Assembly (NCBI GenBank): GCA_902728285.1
Contig: CACVBU010000236.1
Span: 637,638-701,637, forward strand
Direction of reading: 5' to 3'
Origin: Clytia hemisphaerica
Lineage: Eukaryota; Cnidaria; Hydrozoa; Leptothecata; Clytiidae
DNA: 64,000 bases
Each line of letters opens with the position of its first letter. The stretch's first letter is position 1. Position numbers and translations under genes: made by a program. Positions 1-10,969 of this stretch are shown one piece after another. Below the pieces are notes generated by a model. The model had not been told where the DNA came from, did no database searches, and worked only from the letters and a program-made list of their open reading frames with translations.

Positions 1-160
1 TTTGTTAACTTTTTTCTTTTTTGATATCAAAAGTTGAAAATCGATTTGCTCAGTGTTTGATCACGCTGCCATAAAATCCTCTTTGGATTGGTTCGGAATT
101 TATCCACATGATCAAAAAAGTGTGAAAAATAATTTCTCAAGTTATGATTCTCTATCACTG
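1..160. repeat. Partial copy of a dispersed TIR element
   Basis: This stretch resembles the interior of the complete element at 22359-22600. Both share the order GATTTGC, then TTTGATCACG, then GATTGGTT, then CATGAT, with similar spacing. The left part is cut by the window edge, so no terminal repeats are seen here. It is probably a non-autonomous DNA transposon; the superfamily is not clear. Confidence 0.5.
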
Positions 161-698
161 ACTCTTTTTAAAAAGCGTTGATGACATTGAGTTGTCTTTT
201 TAACGACGCTAATAAAAATATCAACGTTGAACTTAATTCAAGATCTTAGATTGTCGTCATGGTTATATTTTTCTGCGTTGAATGTGCACTGAATAGAATC
301 TCGATTGGTCGGCACAGGTCGTAATATGATTTCGGCATGTGATTTTCACGGTAGTTGTTTGGAGTATGTTGAATGGTAATCCATTCGGCAAAATTTACAA
401 ATAAAGTGACACCAAATAAAATATTCTCAATTGAAAATATATTCACAAACTTTTGTATTTGGTTTCCTACTAAGTAACTGGTAAGAAGTTGTAAACAAAA
501 ATTTCTAAAAAGATATATAGGGTAATGAGTTGATTGAGATCAAAAATAGAAAATATTGGGCTGACATTTTTTTGATTTCTTTATAGTCTGAGTAAGAGAT
601 TCGTTTTTTTTCTTCATGAAGACAGACATATGGTGAGATTCGCTGTTTTGACCTTTTTGGCAAAATAAGTTGATACGAATTTATACGAAGCAACAAAA
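161..698. other. Upstream region of the first gene, no feature recognised
   Basis: AT-rich sequence between a repeat fragment and the start codon at 699. It should contain the promoter and 5' UTR of the plus-strand gene, but I see no convincing TATA box or initiator. The short minus-strand reading frames here show no recognisable motif. Confidence 0.3.
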
Positions 699-3600
699 AT
701 GGTGTTTTATATATTCTTTCTTATTGGTGGTCTAATCCCATCTGTTTTTGCTGGTAAACCATCAATTGTCCGGAAAAAGGAAATCACTAATGGTAAAGCT
801 CCGGACGGCGAGCCTATGTTTTTGTCATATATTAATTTCGCAAAATTCCAAAACAAAATGCTGGTTGTTGGAGTACCTTCAGCGTCGATCATCAATGCAA
901 CTTTTGACGAGTGCAATGAGAAATGTTTGGAGATGAATGATTGCGTTAGTATGAATGTTTATAAGGAGAATGGAACCAAGTGTGACTTAATGAGTACAGA
1001 TCAGCACCACGCCAATATGACAGTACTTGATGTACAAGGTGTAGATTATTATGAGCCAACGGTTAGTAGAAATTTTTTATGCATATAACTTTTTGTTATA
1101 ATAAGATGAAAATACTTTGTTCAGTCGATAAATATTCTTTCTCAAGGAAAATGAACAGGTTCAAAAAAATCAACAAATTGACCGAAAGTTTAACTTTAAA
1201 AAAGTCCTTTAAATTGTATACCTTTTTAGGACGGCCCAGAAATCAAAAATACAATGATAAAAGAGACATATTTCTGTGTCAAAAGCTAGGGGGGGGCAAG
1301 CTATAGTTATTCGGTCATCTCATCAACGATTTTTTCCTTTACGTGAACTCTTTTTCAACTTTTTCAGGAAGCACTGTATTCCCTGTTGTTAATTATTTTT
1401 CTTAGAGCGATTGCGTGAGAGGGAACACTAACTGTACCAACAACTCCTTTTGTATGCCTGACCACCATACTGGTGATGTGAAATGTCAATGTAAACGATC
1501 CAAAACACAAAATTGGAACTGCTTGGAAAACGACACAAAATCCTCGACACAAAATCCTCTGGGTTATGGTTGGTTTTTGGTAGCAAAATTGCAACAAATT
1601 TTTTCAGGTCATCAAAATCACAATCTGATTCGTCAGGCATGCCCGATGGACGAAAATACGTTCATCAGGCATGCCCGATGAACTAAAATACGTTCATCAG
1701 GCATGCCCGATGAACTAAAATACGTTCATCAGGCATGTCTGATGAACGTATTTTCGTCCATCGGGCATGCCTGACGAATCAGATTGTGATTTTGATGACC
1801 TGAAAAAATTTGTTGCAATTTTGACCATACTGGGTCTGTAATATTTCTGAATAGTTCCCTAACATAGCGAAATAAGACCATTTTAGTATTGGGAAAGTTC
1901 ACCGAACTGCACTACAAGTGGTTTTTCGGCAATAAACCTGTAAGATTGCTTAGAGGTCCTTGAGACTTTCATTCTTGTTATTAAGGAACTTACAAGGGCT
2001 GAAATGAAACTCAGCAGTGTTGGGCGGTAACTAGTAGGTGCACTTGTAAAATCCGAAAAGTAATTCTCAGCTCACGAAATATGGTAAAATCTTTAGCTTT
2101 CGTTTTGAAAATACTAAATAGAAAATATCTTTGAACCTTCAGTTTAGAACGAAAAATGTTGTTGTAGAGTTAACCTACTTTAGGCGTACAACTTTCGCGA
2201 GCAGAAACTTTCGTGAGGACGAAAAATCGCAAAATTCACGACATTTACTTTCGCGAATTTAAGGGCTCTGACCATAGTGAATTTTTCATAATTGCCGTGT
2301 TTAAAATGTGTTTTCTGACTGATGTAATCAACAAAACTATGGCATGTTATACATTTTCTGTTAGACAAACTATTCTTGAATCTGAAAATTCAAAAATTGA
2401 ATTGAAAAAATTTGAAGAAAAAGAAAAGGAAGACTTTTACGAGGAAGAGTATTTCAACTTTGAAGAGCTTAGTTTCGGCGAAGAAAAAACATTTTGAAAT
2501 AATTTTCGCAGTAGATGTAGACTGGGAATCCAGTCGTTTATAACGTTTTTGTTGAAAGCGGGAAATTTTTATGTCGGGATATGTTAAAATAAACGACTGG
2601 GCTAAGGTGGTTTCCGTAGCTTACGGGAGTTCCAGCAGGGCCCGCAGATTTCTGCGGGGTGAGAAAACAATCATATACAACAAAATATATAAACAAATGA
2701 AAATTTCAGCCAATGAGAATTTCCAAGTGAAAGAAAAAAAAACAAACCAAAACAAACCAACAAGACCCCCTGAAAATGTTGTCCAAAAACATGAAAAAAG
2801 AGAATTTTTATGAAAAGTTTGTTGTGCACAAAATATTCTAGACGACTATATTAATGCTCCTGTCAAGTTTTCTACTTCCTATTTTTTACTGAGTTAAGTC
2901 GTCTAGCATGCTAGACTACAGTAGATGCTGTATCTTTTACCGAACAATAAATTTTTTTGCGGAAAATTTTTGTAAATGCTTCTTTGTCTCCAAATCTTTA
3001 AAATAGTGGTTTTTCATCAATTTTTCATATGGATTTTGATTAAAAAAACAGTCATAACTTTTGACACATCGTTTTAGAAAACTTTTCCGCAAAATTTAAA
3101 ATAGTTCAACTCTTTGCGGACAGTGTAAAGAAATTTTGAAACAAAAAAGTTAATTACCCATTAAAACTAAGCACTTTTTGTAAAAGAGGGTGATGCAACA
3201 TATTATCAACATCTTTTTAAAGTTCATAACGTCATTTTTGCAATTAAATTCTTAATTACTCTTAAGGGGTGTGATTAAAAAGCAATTTATAAAGGCAATT
3301 CTTTGTTAAAAGTGTTAAGAAACCTGAAATATAACTTCAATGTTCAAATATCAAAATCAATTTTTGGACTATGGTCAGAGCCCTTAATGGAAAAATATTT
3401 TTCGCGAGCATAAACTTTCTAGCGTCGTTAAATATAATTGTTAAACGTCTTTGTTCTTCAAAAAAACTGAAGATGCTCTAAGAGAGAGCGAAATATTTTA
3501 AACCAGTATGTTTTTATTCTGAGCATAAACTTTCGCGAATCAAGACGTCAAATTGAGAAATTTCAATTTCACATGAAAAATGGCTTCCAGGGACAAATAC

Positions 3601-6600
3601 TTCTTGAATTGGCTTGAAGATTTGTCCTTTGACTTAATAGTCTTTTAGCAGGCTAAAAAGTGCCATAAAAGTTACATTTTATTCAAAGTTTTACAGATTT
3701 TATGTTATGTCAAGAATTTTTCACGAGCATAAACTTTCGCGAATTGCCCTTCCTAGAATTTTTAAAGACATTTACTTTCGCAAAAAGGGCCAAAAATCAC
3801 GCCAAGAACTAAACCAATACGATAGGCCTAAACCTACATTTGACTCTCCTCTGTTGGGCTTAAACCTCTTTTTTCCTCGCGTGATTTTCACACAAATGCT
3901 GAATGAGAAGTAAGTCCTGTAGTGAAGTCAACTTTATACTAAATCTAATTCTGTCTTTTTCAAGGGAGACACTGTAATGGTTCGTATGACGTCTTTTTGT
4001 ATTCATCGTTTTAGTACCAGATCCCAACGAAGACCAACAATACTGGTTTCCGTATGTTGGGCCAACTTGGAAAGTTTCCTTCTACTTTGACGCCTCATCG
4101 ATCGAGCTCGACATGTTACCGTAAGTTTAATTCTAATACGCTACAAATTAATTTAATCAAGTTTTAAATAGCACAAATTTGGTAGACTGCTGGCATCCAC
4201 TAACGGATTCGTACAACCTGGGGTTTTGTAGAGGTCTGCGATTCAGATTACTTTAATCGGATTAACTTTCGTGAGATTAAATTTCGCGATTTCGCGAAAT
4301 TTTGCCACTTTCGCAAAATTAACCTTTCCAGCGCGCTGTTTTTTATATTTTCACGCTGTCTGCGCGCAACTTTTTTTGAGAAAACGCGGGGTTTGGGAAA
4401 TTTGCCATAACTCAAGAACTAGAAATCTTTTGGCAAAAAGTAAACTATCCCTGAAAAGCTAATTAAGTTTTGCAGCTTTTAGGTTGGGTACAAGTTCAAT
4501 TAAAGTATTCTAACTTAAATGGTAGCTTTACATACACCAATGCTTTTTTCCTCATTTTTCGACAATGTCACTTTTTTGGCATTTTTCACTTTCTATGCAA
4601 AAAAAAGTGGGGGAAAGTTAATTATAAAATCTTTCTTTACTATTTTATCAATATATACTTACTCATGAAGCCATATACCAAAAATTAGCATCCAAAAACA
4701 ATTCTACTGGTCACAAGGGCTTTTCAAACATTGTTCACTTTTCTCCAAAATCAGTGTTTTTCCGTCTGCCATCTTGAATCAGTGTTTTTTATTTGAAAAG
4801 TGCTGACTCACACCGTGATCATAACATTACATCATTATATATCAACGGAAAGCTTAGACTCTCTACTTTCTTTTTCTTTATTTTTCAACGATCGGAAAGC
4901 AAGCCAATTAAAGATATTGCGCGAGAAAGACATGCCTATCAAATTGCGTATATGTACGGCATTCGGAACGTCTCAAGGACGTATATGTACGGCATTCGGG
5001 TCCAAAAGGTTAAAACTCACGAAAAGGCGTGAGATTCCTGACTCGCAAAATTAAATCCACCATAAAATCCAGAAAACTTTGCGATTTTTTTCGCTCGCAA
5101 AATTTAATCTGATTAAAGTATAAATTTGGCGGATAGGGCATATAAAATAATTTTGGCGGACTCTTAATTTTTGTGGATTTCGGTTAAATTATTTCGTATT
5201 GAGGAAGGGGCACTTTGAAATTCCCATAATGCATTGAAAAGTTGTACTTTTTGAGCCATACATGTCCAAAAATTGATATATTTTAGCTACCTTAGTGTAT
5301 ATAAGTTTGGCGTGAATTAAATTTAGTGGATTTGCGCCAAATACCCATAAAATTTTCCAAAAACTTTTTAATTTAAGTTAGAAGTTTCTATTTGAAATCA
5401 GCATTTTAAGTAAAACCTGTTATAAAACACAAAGTAATTTTTGATTTACAAGTGCCTAAAATTTCCCAGTATGCCAAATTATTACAAAGTCTGCCATCCA
5501 CGCCATCCATGCCATTAAATACCCACCAACAATCGAATTTTGACCAAATTAATCCACCTAATAGATCATGTTTTTCAGGCTCAGGTACTTTCTAAAAGTC
5601 TTTATTAATTACATGTTGCACCCACAGGCTTAAGAAAATTCTATTTTTTCGACTACATTCTTTTGGTTCTCTCAGAAATGAAATGTACGTTTTCCAAATG
5701 AGATCAAAGACAAATGTCATCTTAGAAGCGAAAATAATTAATGGAATGATGCATCTTGTGGCACACGAACTTAATTCGAAATGTAAAATCCTCCTTGGCA
5801 ATAAGGTTTATCATTTCGAGGTTATGATGAGCTACAAAGGTAATTCAAAACTTCTACCTTAAGGGAACTTATTTTGGCGGGAACTAATTTTGGCGAGCGG
5901 CGAAAATCTTAAAATTTCTAAATTCGCCAAATCAACCAAAATTAGTTCCCGCCAAAATAAGTTCCCTTAAGGTATCTTCAGGGTTCAGACAGACCTTCGA
6001 AAATAAAATTCCCTGAGTTTCCCTGAATTTTAATCAATTTTCAAAGGTTTTTTCCCTGAGAAATTCCTCATTTTAGCTATTTTTCCCCAATTTTTTCCCT
6101 GAGTATCAAGCAAACCATAAAAACTAAGCAGAGTCAAAAGAGATGTATCTTTAAACAAAAGGCACACAAATCAAATGATAAACCTAAGGTAAAAATTAAA
6201 GCTACAAATATATACTGCATATGAATAAACACTTTAAAACTAAAAAAACTTTTAAATCTGTTTTTTCCATTCATTCTTCAAAAAATAAAATTCCCTGAGT
6301 TTCCCTGAGCAGACTGGGAAAAAAAAAATTTTTTCCCTGGGTTTCCCTGAGTTTCCCTGATTTTTCTGAAAATTTATCATATTTCCAGGTTTTCCAGGTT
6401 TTCCAGGGTCTGTCTGAACCCTGTCTTAAGTCTTCACCCGGGGGGTGGGGTACTTAGGCAAATTTCAGTCCCACTAAGGGTCGGAAAGATAGGAAAATTT
6501 CAACTTTTTACCCCCAGAAAGATCGAAATTTGGTCAAATTTGTCCTGATAAGGGTCGTAAAATTTATAAGATTTTCCTTTGTTTTCTCCTTTTTAGTCCC

Positions 6601-8653
6601 GGTAAGGGTCCGGGCGGCACCCCACCCCGTCAGCTCGCAACCCTAGTACCCCCCCCCCCCGGAGTCTTTACTATAACACTTGTGTAAAACTGAAGCTTTA
6701 AATTATAGATCACAGTCTAGTCTCTTTAATTCGATCTCCAAGGGAGAAGTAGTTTGCTGAAGATTCAGAAAGACCGGGGGGGGGGGGGCTCGATTCAAAA
6801 ATTACCATACGTGCGGCCACTTTTAAAATTGGACCCTTACTACACGCTTAGAGTGCATTTTTCTCATTTTTAATGATATAGACCCTTTAGTGCACTTTGG
6901 GAAACTCGGAAAATATACCCTTAAGTAGGGCTGCACGAATGGTAGGTCATGTGAGTGTATCTTTGGACATTTGGATAAATGTTTTGAAATATTAATTGAC
7001 TCTCCATTTTCTTTACTGATTAAGGTTTTTATGAAGGAATGCAACAATTTCAACTCACAACTGAAGAAAATGGAAAAACAATTACAGGATCAGGAACAAC
7101 TTATTATAAGTATATACGACAACACAGTGATGTCACACTCTCTGTCATAAACTTTGAATTGAAGAATATTCAAGTTGATAATATTCCAAGCGGTAAGATT
7201 GAAAGATTTCCAAATTATAAATGCTAAGTGTTTTGCATTTCATTTCTTTCATTTGGATGCAAATTTTTCAGAAAATGAGCTAAAACGCTAAGTAAACCAA
7301 GCCCTGATTCGTAAATTGAAGTCATTTATAAAGAAAATGTGTATCGACATATTGACTGTAAACTAATGTTTTTTTTTACAGAATATCAAACCTCTAGTCA
7401 ATGGACATTATTGGAAATACCACAATTGAAACTTGAATGGATACTCCATCTAAAAGTGAAAGTGTTTTCTTTTGACATCACTACCGGCAACATTGTGGTG
7501 ATCGAGGGCCTGTTCAAACTCGCTTACAATATCAATGCTGATAAACACAAATACCAGGTAGGACAAGTGGCTTTTTATACTTTTGTAGTTTCTTTGGTGA
7601 TTTTTTATAATTATTGTGATTGTGTGACTTACATTATCACTTTTTACCCGGGGGTAAAAACGAGCATACGTGCAGATGGGCTTTTCCAGAAAAAAATTGA
7701 ATATGGGGGTGGAGGAGATTTACCCCTCGGACATTGTGACTTTTGACCCCCTGGACAGCAGGTCCAACCCCCCCGGACAAGCATTAGTTGACCCTCTGGA
7801 CACTCAAAGTTACCCCCATACAAAGTTTACCCCCGGACAAGGCAAATTTTGTAGATTTTTCACTACCCCCCCGGACACTATATCCTCCAACCCCCATTGT
7901 ACAAACATTTTCTGGAAGAGCCCAATACACCTTTCCTGTATTTCGCGAAACAGCTGCGCGCGCATATTTTGTTGCTCTCTACCATTTGGTCTTTTGGGTA
8001 AAAAAGCCCCTTTTTGCCTGCGTTTCCTCAGTGATAAAAATGGTTTTTTGAGCTTTTCTTAAGTTCTGTCCGACAGAATCCTCTCAAATATTGATATGTT
8101 CTTTCCTTTTATGATATTATTCCAAAAACATATCGCAAGGGTTAGAAGCTGAAAACCAACTTTCCCTAACCCCTAGCAGGTAAAAAAGCGTTTGTCTACC
8201 TCCCAGACAATTTCATACACAACGGTGGAGCAGGCATTTTCTCGGGCTATTTCTGAGAAGTTGGAATATCGGGAAAAGTGTATTAACAATATTCAAATTT
8301 TGAAAAGCCTGGGAAAGCCTGAAGAAATTATTCAAAAATGCTTTAAAATATGTTTTCACATTTTATTGCACTTTGTCTTTTGGAAATACTTTAAGGTGAG
8401 AACGATAGACGAGAAAGGCAAGCTCTTAACAACCTACAAACTCTACGTTGACGATGTTGAACGGGAAAAATTTCAAGAGTTCACACTAATCCAACAATTC
8501 GATGCAAGTTTGGCAGCTCATGTTGTGAAAGTTATTGTGAACAAGAATGTGGTGTACGTTGGAAAAACCAAAGCTACAGCCTACAGAAACGCTCAATTAA
8601 AAACAGGAGTTATTGAAACTAAGATAGCAGATTTTTACATGTTTAATCTTTGA
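699..8653 (+). CDS. Secreted PAN/apple-EGF protein with an unrecognised C-terminal region, 7 exons
   Basis: Proposed exons: 699-1061, 1406-1562, 4015-4120, 4172-4233, 7025-7192, 7382-7557 and 8207-8653. Every internal junction has GT/AG borders and matching phase, giving 492 residues. Residues 1-18 form a signal peptide (hydrophobic core, then SVFA/GKP). Residues about 60-110 carry the PAN/apple cysteine pattern (DEC..KC.....DC, then KC). Exon 2 encodes one EGF-like module with six cysteines spaced C-x6-C-x5-C-x10-C-x1-C-x9-C. Exons 3-7 begin with a WKVSFYFD segment and a Cys pair (DCWHP, GFCRG), then run about 350 residues that I cannot assign. PAN-EGF secreted proteins are common in cnidarians and usually act extracellularly in adhesion or matrix; that role is inference. 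The acceptor of exon 3 could instead be 4021. A strong GTGAGA at 8395 could end exon 7 early in another isoform. Confidence 0.68.
1584..1823. mobile_element. 240-bp near-perfect palindromic MITE in intron 2
   Basis: The two halves are inverted copies: CAAAATTGCAACAAATTT at the left end is mirrored at 1806-1823. The centre holds about four tandem or inverted copies of a unit containing CAGGCATGCCCGATG and ACGTTCATCAG. The element starts 21 bp behind the donor of exon 2 (1563). It has no coding capacity. It could fold into a long hairpin in the pre-mRNA. Confidence 0.75.
2263..3383. mobile_element. 1.1-kb piggyBac-like (TTAA) transposon, probably non-autonomous
   Basis: Exact 16-bp terminal inverted repeats, GGGCTCTGACCATAGT at 2263-2278 and its complement at 3368-3383, are flanked by TTAA at 2259-2262 and 3384-3387. 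TTAA duplication with a TIR starting in GGG/CCC is the mark of the piggyBac group; Kolobok also uses TTAA. Two open stretches inside (2213-2497 and 2571-2813) show no transposase motif, so it probably relies on a partner element. It lies in intron 2 of the PAN-EGF gene and has split an older CGCGAA-rich repeat. Confidence 0.8.
3388..3790. repeat. CGCGAA-rich dispersed repeat units
   Basis: Repeated modules of the type TTCGCGAGCATAAACTTTCGCG occur with variation at 3402-3420, 3520-3542 and 3712-3775. Related pieces occur left of the TTAA element (2190-2260) and at 14535-14560 in the opposite direction. They look like decayed copies of one short repeat family. Confidence 0.5.
4249..5120. mobile_element. 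0.87-kb TIR element with TA borders, intron 4
   Basis: The left end TACTTTAATCGGATTAA is mirrored by TTAATCTGATTAAAGTA at the right end; subterminal CGCGAAAT/ATTTTGCGAG-like blocks also mirror. If TA is the duplicated target the element belongs with Tc1/mariner-type non-autonomous elements. It begins 15 bp behind the donor at 4234. Its interior (4855-5012) is repeated at 58047-58207 and its end at 62870-62968. Confidence 0.6.
5863..5966. mobile_element. 104-bp palindromic TTAA MITE
   Basis: Long inverted arms (GGGAACTTATTTTGGCGGGA at the left, mirrored to 5966) around a short centre, flanked by TTAA at 5859-5862 and 5967-5970. The arms cover most of the element. It is a second TTAA family, different from the one at 2263. 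Confidence 0.75.
5979..6423. mobile_element. 445-bp TIR element, CAGGGTTCAGACAGACC ends
   Basis: The ends CAGGGTTCAGACAGACC and its complement at 6407-6423 are flanked by TCTT on both sides (5975-5978, 6424-6427). The interior is rich in TTTCCCTGAG repeats. CAGGG ends recall hAT elements, but hAT normally duplicates 8 bp, so the superfamily is open. It abuts the TTAA MITE at 5863-5966. Confidence 0.65.
6437..6662. mobile_element. GC-rich short TIR element
   Basis: CCCGGGGGGTGGGGTACT at the left is mirrored by AGTACCCCCCCCCCCCGG at the right. The interior has repeated GTCCC-TAAGGGTC motifs. A related element lies at 16675-16953. No coding capacity. Confidence 0.5.
7645..7900. repeat. Low-complexity ACCCCCGGACA repeat
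   Basis: Starts with TTTACCCGGGGGTAAA and runs into irregular repeats of TTACCCCCGGACA within intron 6 of the PAN-EGF gene. Reading frames through it (7670-8062) are low complexity and probably not translated. Confidence 0.5.
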
Positions 8654-9268
8654 CTGTCTCCGAAATTTTTACGTTTATGAAAAATGGGGGGGGGGATGTA
8701 TAACTGACCTACGCTGATTCGAACTTCTGTTCTATCATTAGAACCTTTTGATTTTAGCCAAAAAAACCATCTTATCTATATAATAATAACCGTACGTGTC
8801 TGAAGCCTTTCTCTGCAGCGTTTTAGATTACCGTAAAACCTTTTTCCGGGGGATATGTTTTTGATTTGCATCAGTATTTTCAGCCTAAGACACAGAAGGT
8901 ATTGGTAATTCTTGCCCCCTGATGAGTGTCCATGACTTATTATAGATTTTAACATTAGGCTGCGGGAAAATTACGCATCTCCCCACATTGAATTTTGAGT
9001 GATCGTCATCTTTCTAATTTGTGGTATTTTAAAGAAAAAAGGCTACTCTACTATTTCTCAGGTTATGGAAGATTATTTTGAAATTAGACTGAATTCTACG
9101 AGAAACAGTTCCAACGATTTTCAAACATGTTCAAAGTATTTTTAGAGTCCTTCAAAGTCACAATTAAATGTCTACACACGATTTTTTATTTATAAATCTT
9201 TCGTGGTGAAACTACTAGCACTGCAATGTTGTGTTTTTAACTCTTTTTTTTAGTGTATAGTTTTATCA
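8654..9268. other. Downstream region of the PAN-EGF gene, nothing recognised
   Basis: Presumed 3' UTR and intergenic sequence. No clear AATAAA close behind the stop at 8653, no long reading frame, no repeat I can define. Confidence 0.25.
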
Positions 9269-9811
9269 AGGGGGGGGGGGTCGGTAGTAAAATCTCAGAC
9301 ATAATGACGTTTACTACGGTGGTGGTGTGACGAAAAATCGAAAAAAAATTTTACTACCCAGGGTAGTTTAAATGCTAAAATGGGTGGTATCTATGTGTTA
9401 AATGTTCAAAAAAATTTACTACCTGGGTAGTTAAAACTGGCAAAATTAGCTAATTTTAGCTATTTGTAATTCTTTTAATTTTTGGATGACTTTTCTGAAA
9501 AATTTTCTGTTGGAAAGTTTTTTGCTCTAAATTCTCGAAATTTTTTGTCAATATAAAAAAGACTTTAATTTTAAGGGCAAAACATTAATTTTTGCACTAG
9601 AGAAAAATGTGTCACAGAAATAATTATTTTTTAGCTTTTTTTTGTAAAATCAGTCTGTGAAAAGCAACCAAAAAATAGGTGGTCTCCATGACAAATTGTC
9701 CCAAAAGCTTTTACTACCAGGGTAGTAAAATACCTCTTCCAAAAGTCTGGGTGGTGGTATGTAAAAGTTCGTAAACATCCTTTTACTACTCATAGATGTC
9801 TGAGATTTTAC
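9269..9811. mobile_element. TIR element of the GGGGTCGGTA-TAAAATC family
   Basis: The left end GGGGTCGGTAGTAAAATCTCAGACA is mirrored in part by ATGTCTGAGATTTTAC near 9796-9811; the terminal G-run is missing on the right. The interior repeats ACTACCCAGGGTAGT motifs. The same end sequence bounds the intact 2.3-kb element at 46322-48645. Confidence 0.6.
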
Positions 9812-9877
9812 TTTTTTTCTTTCTTCGATGTTGAAGTAATGAATTAGTGACAACGGTCTGGGACCGCTAATAAAATA

Positions 9878-10134
9878 ACACCCCCTTCTCTCAGACCTAG
9901 TGGGATTGTTCAGCGGGTGTAAAAATCACGGACCAAAACTCGATGGGGATAGATGTTCCTATGTTTTTTATGTCTTCCATTATTTTAATAGCACAATATT
10001 TTGCAGTGTAGATTTGCTTATCTGATCATTTTCAGCGGGGACAAAGTTTAGAGTATGATTTTCCACTGGGGCGATATTGTGGCCAATTTTTCCACTGGGA
10101 AGGGTTCCCAGTGGGTCTGTGAGAAGGGGGTGTA
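9878..10134. mobile_element. About 257-bp TIR element, ACACCCCCTTCTC ends
   Basis: ACACCCCCTTCTCTCAGACC at the left is mirrored by GGTCTGTGAGAAGGGGGTGT at the right. The interior has repeated TTTTCCACTGGG. A partial relative sits at 15118-15200. Non-coding. Confidence 0.6.
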
Positions 10135-10345
10135 TAATACGATTCTCTTGAAGTCGAACAAATAAGATTTCCCGTTCGCAGTAAAACTGCATCAATTCAA
10201 CAAAGAAAGAAGCTATTCACTTTTTAGTCCTTGATGGCAGGGAGATCAAAAAACATTTTAGCATCGGGGTTTTATTTTTTGAAAATGTAATTTTTTTTCT
10301 TTATTCTTTCATTTTAATCAATAATTGCTAGCAAGATTTCTTTAA

Positions 10346-10516
10346 AAGCACTTTCGTAATATTTTGAAATTTACACAAGCTCAAAACGAGGCTGAAAAAG
10401 TTGATAAAGTAGTGGCGGTCAAAGTTGCCAGTGAGGACAACAAACAAAAACTTTCAGTGAAAATTTGTACGAGTACTAATCCCACAGTGCATTTCGAAAT
10501 GATTGAAAAACCTTGA
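10346..10516 (+). CDS. Possible terminal coding exon, unidentified
   Basis: An open frame of 56 codons ends in TGA at 10514-10516. It has a balanced, charged composition (for example AEKVDKVVAVKVASED) that looks coding rather than random. An acceptor-like AAG precedes it at about 10348 or 10379. I do not recognise a family. It could belong to a plus-strand gene that also includes the exons near 12.4 kb, but no start or connecting exons were found. Confidence 0.3.
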   Translation, partial: KHFRNILKFTQAQNEAEKVDKVVAVKVASEDNKQKLSVKICTSTNPTVHFEMIEKP

Positions 10517-10969
10517 AAGCTATTACGTTTTTTTTGATTACCTCATCTATCGCAAAGGAGGATGGGATAGCAAGTCGTAGAAACGAATAAATTTGTGCAG
10601 ATTTGTTACTTTTTCTAGATTCGGTGCGTGTGCCATTTGATATCTTCTTTTTGACGCTTTACTCTTAAAGCTTATAACTTAAACTAAATCACAAAAGATT
10701 GCCTTCACAATGAGAAGAGAATTTGCAGGCTCATTTCGTCATCAAAATACTTTTTTTGAGTCACCCAGTGCACTATAAAAATTTAATCGCTATTGTATGT
10801 TTTGGTTTTGTTTATAATTTTAATTGTTTTTATAAACTTTTAAATTTAAATATAAAACACAACAAACGATGGATAACCACTATATAAAATCACTTTCACG
10901 AAATAGTAAAAAAACCCTACCAATAAGCGAATACCTATAAAATACTCAAAGAGATTGCAACCATGTTTA

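Noticed and set aside
2213-2813. Two frames inside the TTAA element as a possible transposase
   Set aside because: Together too short, no DDD motif, biased Lys/Glu composition.
7670-8062. 130-codon plus-strand frame
   Set aside because: Low-complexity Pro-rich translation of a GC-rich repeat inside an intron of the PAN-EGF gene.
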